A DNA stretch of 64,000 nt from Paenibacillus uliginis N3/975 (GTDB taxonomy: Bacteria > Bacillota > Bacilli > Paenibacillales > Paenibacillaceae): NCBI RefSeq assembly GCF_900177425.1, contig NZ_LT840184.1, forward strand, positions 3,698,263 through 3,762,262. Reading direction: 5' to 3'. Made by a program: the position numbers and the translations under genes. Within the stretch, counting starts at the first letter, position 1. The number at the start of each line of letters is the position of its first letter. Shown here piece by piece: positions 42,026-51,759 of the stretch. Under the pieces are notes generated by a model. It was not told the origin of the DNA. It did no database searches and worked only from the letters and a program-made list of their open reading frames with translations.

Positions 42026-43103
42026 CGACAATCACTCCCTTTGCTTCAATGACTTGATTCGTAACTCTGAGTTCCCCTTCGGAATCGATGAGCTCGACTG
42101 TTTTATTGTCCAGCGTAAACAGTGTCAAATTTGCACGGTCACCTACCTGAATTCGCCCAAGCTCCGGTTTACCCAGCCAAGCGGCTGCGTGTGTAGTGAC
42201 AGCAGCAATGGTTTCTTCAAGGGAGTACCCCAAGTACAAAAATTTGGAAAGAACATTTCCCATACTAAACACTGGACCATTCAGTCGATTTCCCCTGTAA
42301 ATGTCCGTGCTGATCGTATGCAATCCAATACCGTGCTGTTTAGCTGCTTCAGCCACTTTAAAGGAAAAGCTGGCTGTACCGTGACCAACATCAAGGTGAA
42401 TCCCTCTGCCAATTGCATCGCTGAATTCCTGAAGGGGTCTGCCTTCAGCATCGAACAGATTATTCTTCTTTCCATTAAGGTAATGTGTAATTACATCATT
42501 TCGCTGTAAGAGAGAAATTACCTCCCGTATATCCGGAGGTCCTGATCCGATGTGAACCATTAACGGCATCCCTGTATCGTAGGAAAGTTCCCTAGCTATA
42601 CGGAGCGGCTCTATCCCGCTTGCACCAACCACACTTCTGCTGATCCGCGCTTTTAACCCTACAATGAAATCACTGTGAGCTTGGACTGACTGTTTGACTA
42701 ATTCCCGATCAAGCCATTCGAGATTCGATAATTCATCGATTCTGACCAATCCGATGCGCGAAATGTTTAAAAATGCATATACTCGGGTCTTTGCCTGTTC
42801 TCTGTGTGCAGCCAATTCGGAAATTCGATCGGCACCACAGCTTCCGGCATCCACAATCGTCGTGACACCCAGCTTAACTCCAATCTCATCCATCTCATCG
42901 CCGTAAGGATCAAATTCAGGAAAAGCATGAACGTGCATATCAATCCAACCGCTGGACACATAGGCACCGCAACCATCCACAACATGCGCTCCGCAACCCT
43001 CTCCGGCAGAAGTGATTCCGGCAATTTTTCCATTCTCGATCTCAATATCAATCTCTTCTCCGCTCACGCGTTTTACATGACGTAGTACGAATTTTTCATT
43101 CAC
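41991..43103 (-). CDS. Amidohydrolase/deacetylase-family metalloenzyme (EF_0837-like)
   Basis: A 370-residue TIM-barrel amidohydrolase: the metal-binding HVHAFPEFD (H-x-H) in SSGWIDMHVHAFPEFDPYG, VDAGSCGAD, a barrel Lys (VGLKARISRSV), MVHIGSGPPDI and the late Asp in GLHTISTDIYRG. Members linked to DgaE/DgaF are thought to deacetylate or hydrolyse N-acyl amino-sugar acids. The start is GTG 43103, after AAGGTGAGG. It is the first gene of the operon, preceded by two GntR-type palindromes. Confidence 0.85.
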   Translation of the reverse strand: MNEKFVLRHVKRVSGEEIDIEIENGKIAGITSAGEGCGAHVVDGCGAYVSSGWIDMHVHAFPEFDPYGDEMDEIGVKLGVTTIVDAGSCGADRISELAAHREQAKTRVYAFLNISRIGLVRIDELSNLEWLDRELVKQSVQAHSDFIVGLKARISRSVVGASGIEPLRIARELSYDTGMPLMVHIGSGPPDIREVISLLQRNDVITHYLNGKKNNLFDAEGRPLQEFSDAIGRGIHLDVGHGTASFSFKVAEAAKQHGIGLHTISTDIYRGNRLNGPVFSMGNVLSKFLYLGYSLEETIAAVTTHAAAWLGKPELGRIQVGDRANLTLFTLDNKTVELIDSEGELRVTNQVIEAKGVIVDGEFIECEVRS

Positions 43104-43120
43104 TGTCCTCACCTTTTTAT

Positions 43121-43190
43121 GATATAACGTTATAATGTTTACGATAGCATGGGAGTGGCGCATTGTAAATCAAAACATTATAATGTTTCG
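43121..43190 (-). promoter_or_regulatory. Two GntR operators and probable promoter of the glucosaminate operon
   Basis: Two near-identical palindromes on the same pattern, AACGTTATAATGTTTACG (around 43122-43145) and AAAACATTATAATGTTTCG (around 43173-43191), about 50 bases apart. A promoter-like TTGATT ... TGCTAT (18 bases) lies between them. The regulator would be the UTRA GntR at 38433-39146. Confidence 0.65.
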
Positions 43191-43288
43191 AATTCTTCAC
43201 ATTATCCTTCAAGCTGTAAAATAAAAAAAACGACTTGCCTTCAACTGTTGAAGAGCAAACCGTTCCTGCGATGACTATGTATCCTGTG

Positions 43289-43327
43289 AAAAAAGAGAAG
43301 CCCGATCCCATAGGTCAGGAGCGGGCT
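43289..43327 (-). terminator. Terminator of the GNAT gene
   Basis: AGCCCG / CGGGCT imperfect stem, then TTCTCTTTTTT on the minus strand. Confidence 0.7.
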
Positions 43328-43343
43328 GGAGAAAAAGAGGAGT

Positions 43344-43805
43344 CTACAGCTGTTTAACGAACTGATAACCCGCTTTTTCAAATCCGATATGTTCAAAAAA
43401 TGCATGTGCCGGGGCTAAGCCTTCCCGGTTGCCGCTTGTGAGAAACAAGAGGTCGCTTCCTTGCTGTTTTCCCCATGTCTCTGCTCCGCGTACCAATCGT
43501 TTGCCGATTCCTTGGCTGCGGCAGCTTGAGGTTACAATCAACGAAGTGATTTGAGTGACCGGTTCGGTCCTTACGAAAGATTTGACTTGACGAAGCATCA
43601 TCATACCAACTACCTTGCCATCAAGCTCTGCAATCATGTTACAGTGCAGCGGGTTGCATGCCATCGTCTCCATCCGTTCACGCATAACATTCAGCGTAGT
43701 CGGATAATTTAATTCACGCAACAGAGACGTGACAGATTCCAAATCTTTCTTCTCAAACGTTCGAACCAGCAGTGCAGGCGCAGATAAGACGCTTTCCATC
43801 CTCAT
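43344..43805 (-). CDS. GNAT N-acetyltransferase
   Basis: A 153-residue GNAT fold: VRTFEKKDLESVTSLLREL, DGKVVGMMMLRQV, QITSLIVTSSCRSQGIGKRLV (acetyl-CoA loop R-x-x-G-I-G-K) and GSDLLFLTSGNREGLAPAHAF, FFEHIGFEKAGYQFV. The substrate is unknown. ATG 43805 has only GAGGG four bases upstream; an internal ATG at 43799 is possible. It is a single gene between the glucosaminate operon and the exporter pair. Confidence 0.85.
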   Translation of the reverse strand: MRMESVLSAPALLVRTFEKKDLESVTSLLRELNYPTTLNVMRERMETMACNPLHCNMIAELDGKVVGMMMLRQVKSFVRTEPVTQITSLIVTSSCRSQGIGKRLVRGAETWGKQQGSDLLFLTSGNREGLAPAHAFFEHIGFEKAGYQFVKQL

Positions 43806-43933
43806 TATACCCTCATGCTTCCCTTCTTCTATGATTTCAACTCCACTTTATCTATTTTCGTAGTTTCTGAAGAAGATTGCAAGAGTTGGACGACAAAATT
43901 CTCCTTAATCAGTCAGGTTTCTTCTCCCGAATT

Positions 43934-45799
43934 TTACAAAAACTTGTATTGGGCTTCAATCAGCCCGTAATAAGTTCCTTGTATTTCCATAAGTTGGCTA
44001 TGATTTCCTTCTTCAATTACGCGCCCGTGGTCCAAAACAACGATATGGTCGGCATGACGAATCGTGGACAGGCGGTGTGCGACAATAAAGGATGTTCGGT
44101 CTTTCAAAAGCACCTTCAGCGCATCCTGGATTTTAAGTTCCGTCTCCGTATCGATGGATGCGGTCGCTTCGTCCAGAATGAGAATCCGGGGATCTGCAAG
44201 AAGTGCTCTGGCGAATGAGAGCAGCTGTCGTTGCCCCATGGACAACATATTACCACGCTCTTCAACTTCAGTATCGTATCCACCCGGCATATTCACGATA
44301 AAATCGTGGGCATCTACGGCTTTGGCTACCGATTCAATTTCTTCGTCCGTTGCATCCAGCCGCCCAAAACGAATATTATCCCGAATCGTTCCCGAGAAGA
44401 TGAACGTATCCTGAAGGACTACGCCAATCTGGTTTCGCAGACTTTCTACCGTCACCTTGCGAATATCATGGCCATCGATCGTAATATCGCCATCGGTTAT
44501 ATCATAGAATCGGCTGAGCAAGTTGATTATAGTACTCTTACCGGAGCCAGTATGACCGACCAACGCAATAGACTGTCCGGCTTTAACGTCCAGATTGATC
44601 CCTTTTAGCGCCTGACGGCCCTTTTCGTATTCAAATACAACGTTTTGCAGTTTGATGTCACCTTTAATTTTCGGCAGCTTTTGCGCACCCGGTGCGTCAT
44701 CAATGCTAGGCTTCTCGTCAATAAACTCAAAAATTCGTTCTGAGGAAGCCATCGCCACCAGAAGCTGGTTATACATCATCCCCAGACGGTTGATCGGCTC
44801 CCAGAAGTTTCCGACGTAGTTGGAGAACGCAATAAGTAGACCTATCGTCAGCTCCCCGCTCTGAATCAAACTTGCCCCCAGCCAGAACAAGATCAACGTA
44901 CCAACACCGCCCGTAATTTCAATCAACGGACCGAAGGCTTGGTTCATCGCGGACGCTTTATCCCACGATTTTTTGCTGTCCATGTTCATTTGGTCGAAGA
45001 ATTTCATGTTTTCTTCTTCCTGTGTGTAAGCTTGGGTTACTCGAATTCCTTGGATCGACTCGTTCAAGTGGGAGTTGATCCGCGAGTTTTTCGTGCGGAC
45101 ATCCTGCCACGCCCGGCGGATTCGGACCCGTAGTGTCGTGGAGATGAAGAACATGACCGGTACCGTCACGATAACGGCAAGACCCAGCTTCCAGTTGATC
45201 GCAAGCAGGATAATGACGATCCCGACGAGCTGAACGCAGTCAATTAGCAGGTTAACCACACCGTTCGTGAACAGGTCCTGCAGGGAATTGACGTCATTGG
45301 TTACCCGTACCAGAACGGAGCCTGCCGGACGTTTGTCAAAAAAGTTAAATGACAAGCGCTGAATGTGTTGGAACAGGTCTGTCCGCAGGTCATAAATAAC
45401 CCGCTGGCCAATAATGTTTGTGTATTTTATCCGGAAAATACCCGTGATGTACTGGATGATATAGAGCACCAGGACAGCAATCGTAATCTTATACAGCAGA
45501 TTGAGGTTCGGGCTGCCGGACTCCGGCGCAATGGCCTTGTCGATCGCCGTACCCGTTAAATAAGGTACGGTCAGCTTCGTTACGGTACCGATGATCATAA
45601 GCACGATGATCAGCGGCACCATTTGTTTGGCATACGGCTTCATATAGGATATGAGCCGTGTCAGCTGTTTCCAGTTAAATTGCTTTTCAATCGCATCGTC
45701 ATCCTGATACACAAACCGCTCGCCTGTTACTCCCTTTGCTTTTCCACCCTGTGGAGCCTTCTGTTTCGGTTTTCTCTCCATATTTAAATCCGCACTCAT
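43934..45799 (-). CDS. Heterodimeric ABC multidrug exporter subunit (YheH/BmrD-like)
   Basis: A 621-residue exporter half: six transmembrane helices (about 30-330) and an NBD with Walker A GHTGSGKSTIINLL, Walker B ILILDEATASID (catalytic Glu present), and a degenerate signature LSMGQRQLLSF instead of LSGGQ. That is the BmrD pattern. It partners the YheI-like protein encoded upstream; the start overlaps that gene's stop by 4 bases. It likely expels amphipathic drugs. Confidence 0.9.
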   Translation of the reverse strand: MSADLNMERKPKQKAPQGGKAKGVTGERFVYQDDDAIEKQFNWKQLTRLISYMKPYAKQMVPLIIVLMIIGTVTKLTVPYLTGTAIDKAIAPESGSPNLNLLYKITIAVLVLYIIQYITGIFRIKYTNIIGQRVIYDLRTDLFQHIQRLSFNFFDKRPAGSVLVRVTNDVNSLQDLFTNGVVNLLIDCVQLVGIVIILLAINWKLGLAVIVTVPVMFFISTTLRVRIRRAWQDVRTKNSRINSHLNESIQGIRVTQAYTQEEENMKFFDQMNMDSKKSWDKASAMNQAFGPLIEITGGVGTLILFWLGASLIQSGELTIGLLIAFSNYVGNFWEPINRLGMMYNQLLVAMASSERIFEFIDEKPSIDDAPGAQKLPKIKGDIKLQNVVFEYEKGRQALKGINLDVKAGQSIALVGHTGSGKSTIINLLSRFYDITDGDITIDGHDIRKVTVESLRNQIGVVLQDTFIFSGTIRDNIRFGRLDATDEEIESVAKAVDAHDFIVNMPGGYDTEVEERGNMLSMGQRQLLSFARALLADPRILILDEATASIDTETELKIQDALKVLLKDRTSFIVAHRLSTIRHADHIVVLDHGRVIEEGNHSQLMEIQGTYYGLIEAQYKFL

Positions 45800-47574
45800 G
45801 CCTGCACCTGCCCTTCCACGTTGCCCGAAGCAGCACGGCGGGCAATCAGGTCAGCGTATTGAATTTTGTAAACATCCTGATAAGGACCCTCTTCCATGAT
45901 CAATTCATCATGTTTACCGCGCTGCACAACACGGCCTTCATCGAGAACTAGAATTTCATCCGCATGCCTTAGAGACGAAATCCGGTGAGCGATAATAAAC
46001 GTCGTACGCCCGTTCATAACCTCCTGGAAACCGGACTGGATTTCGTGCTCGGTTTCCATGTCGACCGCACTGGTCGCATCGTCCAAGATTAGTATTTTCG
46101 GGTCTTTCAGCAGCGCTCGCGCGATGGCGATCCGTTGCTTTTGTCCGCCGGAGAGCCCCATGCCGCGTTCACCGACGATCGTATCGTAGCCATGCTCCAT
46201 TTCCATAATGAAATCATGGGCTTTGGCCAGTTTTGCAGCTCGGATAATGTCATCCATAGACACATCCTTCATACCGTATGCAATGTTGTTGCGGATACTT
46301 GAGGAGAACAGGAACGTCTCCTGGAACACCGTGGCAACCTGGCTGCGCAGGCTACGGATTTTAATATCCTTAATATTGACACCATCCAGCGTGATACTGC
46401 CGGAATTCACATTATAAGCATGCATCAGCAGCTGTATGATCGTCGATTTACCGGAACCTGTACCGCCCAACAGACCGATAACCGAGCCCGGTGGCGCGTT
46501 CAAATTAATGTTTTTAACAGCAGCCATCTTGTTGCCGTAAGCAAATGTTACGCTATCAAAAACGACATGCCCCTTCACTTGGGACGGGTCTAATGTGACG
46601 GCATCTTTCCGATCTTCGACATCAATCGGTTGGTTCAGCAGTTCCAATACGCGCTCACCGGATGCCTTCGATTGCGTGTAGTTGTTGATATGGAATCCGA
46701 TGCTCCACATCGGTCCGATAATGTACCAGATCAAGCTGAAAAAAGCGACCAGTTGACCTAATGTGAGCTCTTCATTAATAACCATAATCCCGCCTGCCAG
46801 CAGCAGGATAACAACGCTGATGTTGGCGAACAACTCCATCAACGGGAAGAAGCGTGCCCATAGAGTCGCAGCAAAAATCTGATTGGATTTGTACCGCTCG
46901 TTTCGTCCGGAAAATTTCTCTACTTCATGCGGTTCGCGGGCGAACGATTTGACGGTACGCACGCCTGTAATATTCTCCTGAACCGACGTTGTTAGCGAGC
47001 TCAACGCGAGCCGCATTTCCTGGAAAGCCGGATGGATTTTGGATTCGAACTTTAGCGCTGTTACTACGAGAAACGGCATACATACTAGTGTAATCAGAGT
47101 CAGCTTCCAGCTGATGGAGAGCATCATCGCCGAACCGAAGGCGACCATCAGCACAACGTTCAAAATCTGGGCAAAACCGAAGCCGATAAATTGCCGGATC
47201 GCTTCGAGGTCACCCGTTAAACGGGACATTAGATCTCCGGTACGAGCGGTGTCATAATAACGGAAAGACAGGAACTGAAGCTTTTCGTAGCAGGCATTCC
47301 GCATTTTATAAGCCAAAAAGTTACCGAGTCGTCCTCCGAAAAATCCATGTAAAAACTGTAAGAAAGCTTTGAGTGTTACTACCCCTACGACCGTTAGGGC
47401 TAGCTGTGGTACGAGACTGAAATTTTTCGGCTTGATTGCATCATCAATCAGCCGCTGCAGCAGGTGCGGGTACACGAGGCCAAGTGCGGTCGCCATCGCC
47501 AAACACAGTATGGAAAGAAAGAGATAGCTTCGTTTCTCCCAGAAGAAGACCTGCAGTTGCCTGAGAACATTCAT
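45796..47574 (-). CDS. Heterodimeric ABC multidrug exporter subunit (YheI/BmrC-like)
   Basis: A 592-residue exporter half: six helices, NBD with Walker A GGTGSGKSTIIQLL, canonical signature LSGGQKQRIAIARAL, and Walker B ILILDDATSAVD. Asp replaces the catalytic Glu, so this NBD forms the degenerate site. Together with the BmrD-like subunit this gives one competent and one defective ATP site, as in BmrCD. AAGGGAGG precedes ATG 47574. I see no leader terminator like the one controlling bmrCD in B. subtilis. Confidence 0.9.
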   Translation of the reverse strand: MNVLRQLQVFFWEKRSYLFLSILCLAMATALGLVYPHLLQRLIDDAIKPKNFSLVPQLALTVVGVVTLKAFLQFLHGFFGGRLGNFLAYKMRNACYEKLQFLSFRYYDTARTGDLMSRLTGDLEAIRQFIGFGFAQILNVVLMVAFGSAMMLSISWKLTLITLVCMPFLVVTALKFESKIHPAFQEMRLALSSLTTSVQENITGVRTVKSFAREPHEVEKFSGRNERYKSNQIFAATLWARFFPLMELFANISVVILLLAGGIMVINEELTLGQLVAFFSLIWYIIGPMWSIGFHINNYTQSKASGERVLELLNQPIDVEDRKDAVTLDPSQVKGHVVFDSVTFAYGNKMAAVKNINLNAPPGSVIGLLGGTGSGKSTIIQLLMHAYNVNSGSITLDGVNIKDIKIRSLRSQVATVFQETFLFSSSIRNNIAYGMKDVSMDDIIRAAKLAKAHDFIMEMEHGYDTIVGERGMGLSGGQKQRIAIARALLKDPKILILDDATSAVDMETEHEIQSGFQEVMNGRTTFIIAHRISSLRHADEILVLDEGRVVQRGKHDELIMEEGPYQDVYKIQYADLIARRAASGNVEGQVQA

Positions 47575-47902
47575 GTTTTTCCTCCCTTAAATTTACGATC
47601 AGTTATGTAGCATTTATGAAGTTTATCATCGACCTGTTAAGGCGGCAAAGAGAATAAACCGTCATAAATCAGCCAATGCGTCCTTAACTAGGCATTTAGT
47701 GCAACTTTTCATACGTTCATAATTAAATAGTCAGAAATTCTCGTTAATCCTGACGATATGGAAACGGCTTCTTTTTTACATATCAGAACACGAAAAAACA
47801 GTCATTTTTTAGTTTTTTACAGCTCGTATTTCTTACTTTTTATGTTAATAAGAGACTGGTGACCACCTTGGTTCATCACCACCATCTGCAAACCCATACA
47901 TT
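47575..47902. other. Upstream region of the exporter operon
   Basis: A 328-base AT-rich interval with no credible gene. A 16-codon frame (minus strand, MKSCTKCLVKDALADL) has no SD. No strong promoter, T-box or attenuator hairpin is visible. Confidence 0.35.
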
Positions 47903-47936
47903 AAAAGGGAACCCGTATAAAATCCGGATTCCCTTT
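47903..47936 (-). terminator. Terminator of the dynamin gene
   Basis: AAAAGGGAA.CCG / CGG.TTCCCTTTT, 14 bases after the stop codon, with TTTT on the minus strand. Confidence 0.75.
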
Positions 47937-47949
47937 TGACATTGTTTTT

Positions 47950-50900
47950 CTATTTGCCGACTTTTGGCAACCTCTGTTCCAACTCCAAAAGACGCTCAGA
48001 GAGCTTACGCCACATATCAGGTGATTGTCCGTCCTGCAAGGACACAACCATCGCTTTGACGGATTCCTCCAGTTGTTCCTGTAGCACATTAGAATGCATT
48101 TCAAGTGATTGCTTAATTTCCTCCGCGTAGTGGGCTACAAGAAGGATTTCACGCTGTTTGACTACGGTAGCTGCCGCGTCCTTGACTTTCGGTTCAGCCG
48201 CTTCACGTAGTTTCTGGCTTCCGTGTCCTTCGAAAAAATGTTTCGGATTCTTGAAGTGAGACCAGTAGGAAAGCCAGCCTCCTTCCACAATCAGCTCGGT
48301 CTCTTCCAACTCAGGAGTTGCCCACTCCCTGTCCTGACGCAAGGAGAGTTCCAAACCTTCTGTCAGACTGCTGATGTCATGCAGTGTGTGCCGGGCAGCT
48401 TCTTCCGCTAATACACGACCCTTTTGCTCCAGTCGCAGGGTGGTCGCCCAAATCTCTTGATCAAGCTCTACAGACAGCGTACGCTGCAGATCCCGGCCGC
48501 ATGCGGCAAATGCGGATTTCAGGTTTCCGGCATCCTCCCTGAGTACAGAAGGATGAAATGCTTCTTGAAAAAATCTCCCCATCGCATAATCCAGCCGCTG
48601 ACGGACATGAAAGAGCAACTCTCCACATTCCTGAGCGATTTCCCGCGACATATCTATTGATTTTAAGGCGTTGAAATATTCCAGCGCCTTTACACCTACT
48701 AATTCAAGACCTTTGATCCGGCGGCTGCGCGTAACTTCATCCTGCTCGGCAAGCTCAGCCCAGGCTTCAGCCCGCCGTCTTGCAGATGATATTTCGTCAT
48801 AACCTGCCCGCAGCGATAACCCTGGCAGGTCTTCCAGTGCGAATCGGTCCAGCGATTTCTCAAACGGCATAAAACCGGATGCATGCAGCTCTTCTTCATT
48901 CTCGCTAAGCTTACCTCTTAAAGCTAACAGGCTGGACACAGGGAAAATATGTGGACTGCTAACACCGCTGGTAACCAAATTGCTGCGGACGTGGGCGACC
49001 ACTTCATCCAGCTCTTCAGGGGAAGAAGCCAAGTCGGCGGCATTGACCACAAAAAACATTTTGTCTAACGAAAAGCTGTCCTTCACCCGTCCAAGCTGAG
49101 ATAGAAACTGCCTATCAGCTTTAGAGAAGGCATGGTTGTAATACGTAACATATACAATCGCATCTGCATTCTTAATATAGCTGAAAGTTACCCCCGTATG
49201 ACGGGCATGGAGTGAATCCGCTCCCGGTGTATCGACCAGCACGATTCCCTGCTCTGTGAGCGGACAGCTGTAATATAGATCAATACCGTCGACATAACAT
49301 GATTTCGTCTCGTCAGCTACAAAGCCACGGTACTCTTTCATGCCAACGGACTCAGTCGTACCGAGTTTACCGTTCATACCATCCCACCCGGCCGCTGCAG
49401 CTTTTAAGAAACCGTAATGTGGCAGACCGGCAGGATGGACACCTTCTGGCGTCAGTCCTTCCGCCGTCTTTCTCCAGCTATCCTGATCTGGCTCCGGTAA
49501 ACCGAGCACACTGAAGGAATATTTGAGGTCATCCCACCAGCTCTCTCTCGTCTTCATGCGCACAGCGGCAGTCCCGTGAGGATGCTCAGCTGTCGGAACG
49601 ACAATCCGGTTCACCGCAGCTGTCGTTGGATGCGGTGACACTGGCAAAACCGATTCGCCGAGCAGCGCGTTGGCGAAAGAAGACTTACCTGCGCTGAACG
49701 CCCCGAACAGCGCCAGCGTGAACGAGCCGCCCGCGAGCGCATCCGCACGAGCGGTCAAATCCCGCGCGGGCGAGGCCAGCGCGGGATACGGCGCCAGCAG
49801 CGCGGCCGCGGCCCGCAGCTCCGCTGCCGCGGCTTCCAGCCGCTGGCGCCGGCCCCCGGCCGCGCCCTGCGGCGCGCTGCGCTGGGGCGCAGGGCCGCCG
49901 TTCCCCTGCTGCGCAGCAGGGGAACCCGCGCTGGCTGCGGCCTTCGGCAGCGCAGCCGGCTCCCTCACCTCCGGCAGGAGGCCGGGGGTGAGGGAGGTAA
50001 GCTGCGGCACGAGCTGTGCCGCAGCCAGGGCGCGATCAGCTTCCGCACGCTGCAAAGCAGCATAGCGGGCGGAAGCTGACGATTGCGCCAGCAGCTCCGC
50101 GTGCTGGCGCTCCAGCGCCTCCAGGCGGACGGCGGTGTCGTCCGCCGCCAGGGCCCGCAGCCGGTCGGCGAGCTCCGACACGGCGCGGCGGTAGCTGTCC
50201 TTGATTTCCTCGGACAGCAACTTGCAGTAATTGAGCACGTACTCACCAGAAATGACTGCCTCTGGATTGACTGTGCTGGTGATACGATCTTTGGAGAAAG
50301 TCGGAAGGAGGTCATCCACCACCCCTTCCCATTCCTTATTCCATGGTTCAAATCGTTCCACAAAGGATCTGAACAAATTTCGAGCATGCCAATCCACTTG
50401 GGCTGTTATTTGTTCTGCCAGCCGCTGGTGGAACATCTCAAGCCTTTTTGCCCGCTCCTCCTCCGTTTTCGCAGAGGCGAACAGAAATCCTTTTTTAAAC
50501 CCGCGCTGGCGGCTCTCCAAAAAGGACAGCGCCAAATCCCGAATATCTGCTGGTGTCAGATTGGCATTCGCAAGCAGATGATCTCCTTCACGACGGAGCT
50601 CGGCTCTTACCTCGTCCGGAAGCTGGCTGAGCGTATTTTGTTCTTGTTCCAATTCTCTCACTCGGGCATGTAAAGCCGCGGCGACTGCTTCTCCGCCCAT
50701 TTCATCCAGCAGCTGTTCTTTCTCTTCCTGATGACTCCGAACATATGCTTCTGCATGATTATCTGCTGCATGACGTGCGGAGCATGCCACACTATAATCC
50801 AGTAGCGCTTCCCGGCTGCCTAGCAGCTTGCCTATGACGGTCTTCAACTCATTCCACTGATTGTAAGGATGGTCCCACACTTTCAAAGAAACGCACATCA

Positions 50901-51606
50901 GTCCGCTATAACGGACCTTCCACTGGGCAAATGCCTTTTTTACATCATCTAAATAAGACGATAATGACAGTTCCTCATCGCGATGTTTGTCAATCTGATT
51001 CACGATTAAATACAACGGTTTGCCCCAATCCGACAAACTTTTCGCAAACAATAGATTACTTTCGGACTGCACATGATTGTAATCCATCACATAAAAAACA
51101 ACATCCGCCATATGAAGAGCCGAATGAGTCGCCTGCCGGTGTCCGTCATCCGTGGAATCAACACCAGGTGTATCCATCAGCACTCCGTGACCGCCCAAAA
51201 TTGAAATGTCATCCCATACTTCGATCGCGGAATACTCCCCGCCTTCTTTACAGTAAGCTGCTAGCTCCTCCGTACTCACATTCAGCGTTTCACCCAGACC
51301 GCCATCCGGACGATGAATGACAGCCTTGGAAGCACCATTTCGGATCGTAACCACATTAGCACTCGTCGGAACGGGGCCTGATGGAAGCACCTTTTTACCG
51401 CACAGTGCATTGATCATACTTGATTTACCCGCCGAAAAATGCCCACAAAATGCAAGTGTCAGTTCACCAGTAGCCTGTTTGCGTATTAAATCTTCAATCA
51501 GAGCCGCGGACGACTCATCATTCCATTCCACAAAACGATCTCGGACAGCCTCTAACCCGCTGGTGCTGTATCCGGTTTCATGTTCAGTCATTACCTTCAA
51601 TGTCAT
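47950..51606 (-). CDS. Double dynamin-family GTPase (DynA-like)
   Basis: A 1218-residue fusion of two bacterial dynamin-like modules, close to the 1193 aa of B. subtilis DynA. Module 1: G1 CGHFSAGKSSMINAL (about residue 55), G3 DTPGVDS, G4 VNQIDKHR. Module 2: G1 FGAFSAGKSSFANALLG (about residue 635), G3 DTPGADS, G4 VNAADLAS. DynA tethers and fuses membranes and protects against phage and membrane-pore damage. The linker before module 2 (49740-50190) is extremely GC-rich and encodes an Ala/Pro/Arg-rich segment unlike the flanks. Downstream (minus strand) genes are unrelated exporters. Confidence 0.92.
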   Translation of the reverse strand: MTLKVMTEHETGYSTSGLEAVRDRFVEWNDESSAALIEDLIRKQATGELTLAFCGHFSAGKSSMINALCGKKVLPSGPVPTSANVVTIRNGASKAVIHRPDGGLGETLNVSTEELAAYCKEGGEYSAIEVWDDISILGGHGVLMDTPGVDSTDDGHRQATHSALHMADVVFYVMDYNHVQSESNLLFAKSLSDWGKPLYLIVNQIDKHRDEELSLSSYLDDVKKAFAQWKVRYSGLMCVSLKVWDHPYNQWNELKTVIGKLLGSREALLDYSVACSARHAADNHAEAYVRSHQEEKEQLLDEMGGEAVAAALHARVRELEQEQNTLSQLPDEVRAELRREGDHLLANANLTPADIRDLALSFLESRQRGFKKGFLFASAKTEEERAKRLEMFHQRLAEQITAQVDWHARNLFRSFVERFEPWNKEWEGVVDDLLPTFSKDRITSTVNPEAVISGEYVLNYCKLLSEEIKDSYRRAVSELADRLRALAADDTAVRLEALERQHAELLAQSSASARYAALQRAEADRALAAAQLVPQLTSLTPGLLPEVREPAALPKAAASAGSPAAQQGNGGPAPQRSAPQGAAGGRRQRLEAAAAELRAAAALLAPYPALASPARDLTARADALAGGSFTLALFGAFSAGKSSFANALLGESVLPVSPHPTTAAVNRIVVPTAEHPHGTAAVRMKTRESWWDDLKYSFSVLGLPEPDQDSWRKTAEGLTPEGVHPAGLPHYGFLKAAAAGWDGMNGKLGTTESVGMKEYRGFVADETKSCYVDGIDLYYSCPLTEQGIVLVDTPGADSLHARHTGVTFSYIKNADAIVYVTYYNHAFSKADRQFLSQLGRVKDSFSLDKMFFVVNAADLASSPEELDEVVAHVRSNLVTSGVSSPHIFPVSSLLALRGKLSENEEELHASGFMPFEKSLDRFALEDLPGLSLRAGYDEISSARRRAEAWAELAEQDEVTRSRRIKGLELVGVKALEYFNALKSIDMSREIAQECGELLFHVRQRLDYAMGRFFQEAFHPSVLREDAGNLKSAFAACGRDLQRTLSVELDQEIWATTLRLEQKGRVLAEEAARHTLHDISSLTEGLELSLRQDREWATPELEETELIVEGGWLSYWSHFKNPKHFFEGHGSQKLREAAEPKVKDAAATVVKQREILLVAHYAEEIKQSLEMHSNVLQEQLEESVKAMVVSLQDGQSPDMWRKLSERLLELEQRLPKVGK

Positions 51607-51708
51607 CCTCGCTCCTGTCCATCTTTTCTATAATAAATGTCACATATTCTCAGATCATTTTATTGTAACATCACCCGGCTCGTAAAGAAATCACCATTCT
51701 GCGGAAAG

Positions 51709-51733
51709 AAAAAAACGGCCCCTTTCGGGACCG
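51709..51733 (-). terminator. Terminator of the nth/small-gene unit
   Basis: CGGTCCC / GGGGCCG-type stem with GAAA loop and seven T on the minus strand. Confidence 0.85.
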
Positions 51734-51759
51734 ATCTCTTAAATGTTACGTATGGTTTA

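Noticed and set aside
47660..47715. Minus-strand 16-codon frame upstream of the BmrC-like gene as a leader peptide
   Set aside because: No SD and no following terminator/antiterminator structure.
50083..50673. 196-codon plus-strand ORF over the dynamin gene
   Set aside because: Antisense shadow created by the GC-rich linker; no SD site and no family resemblance.
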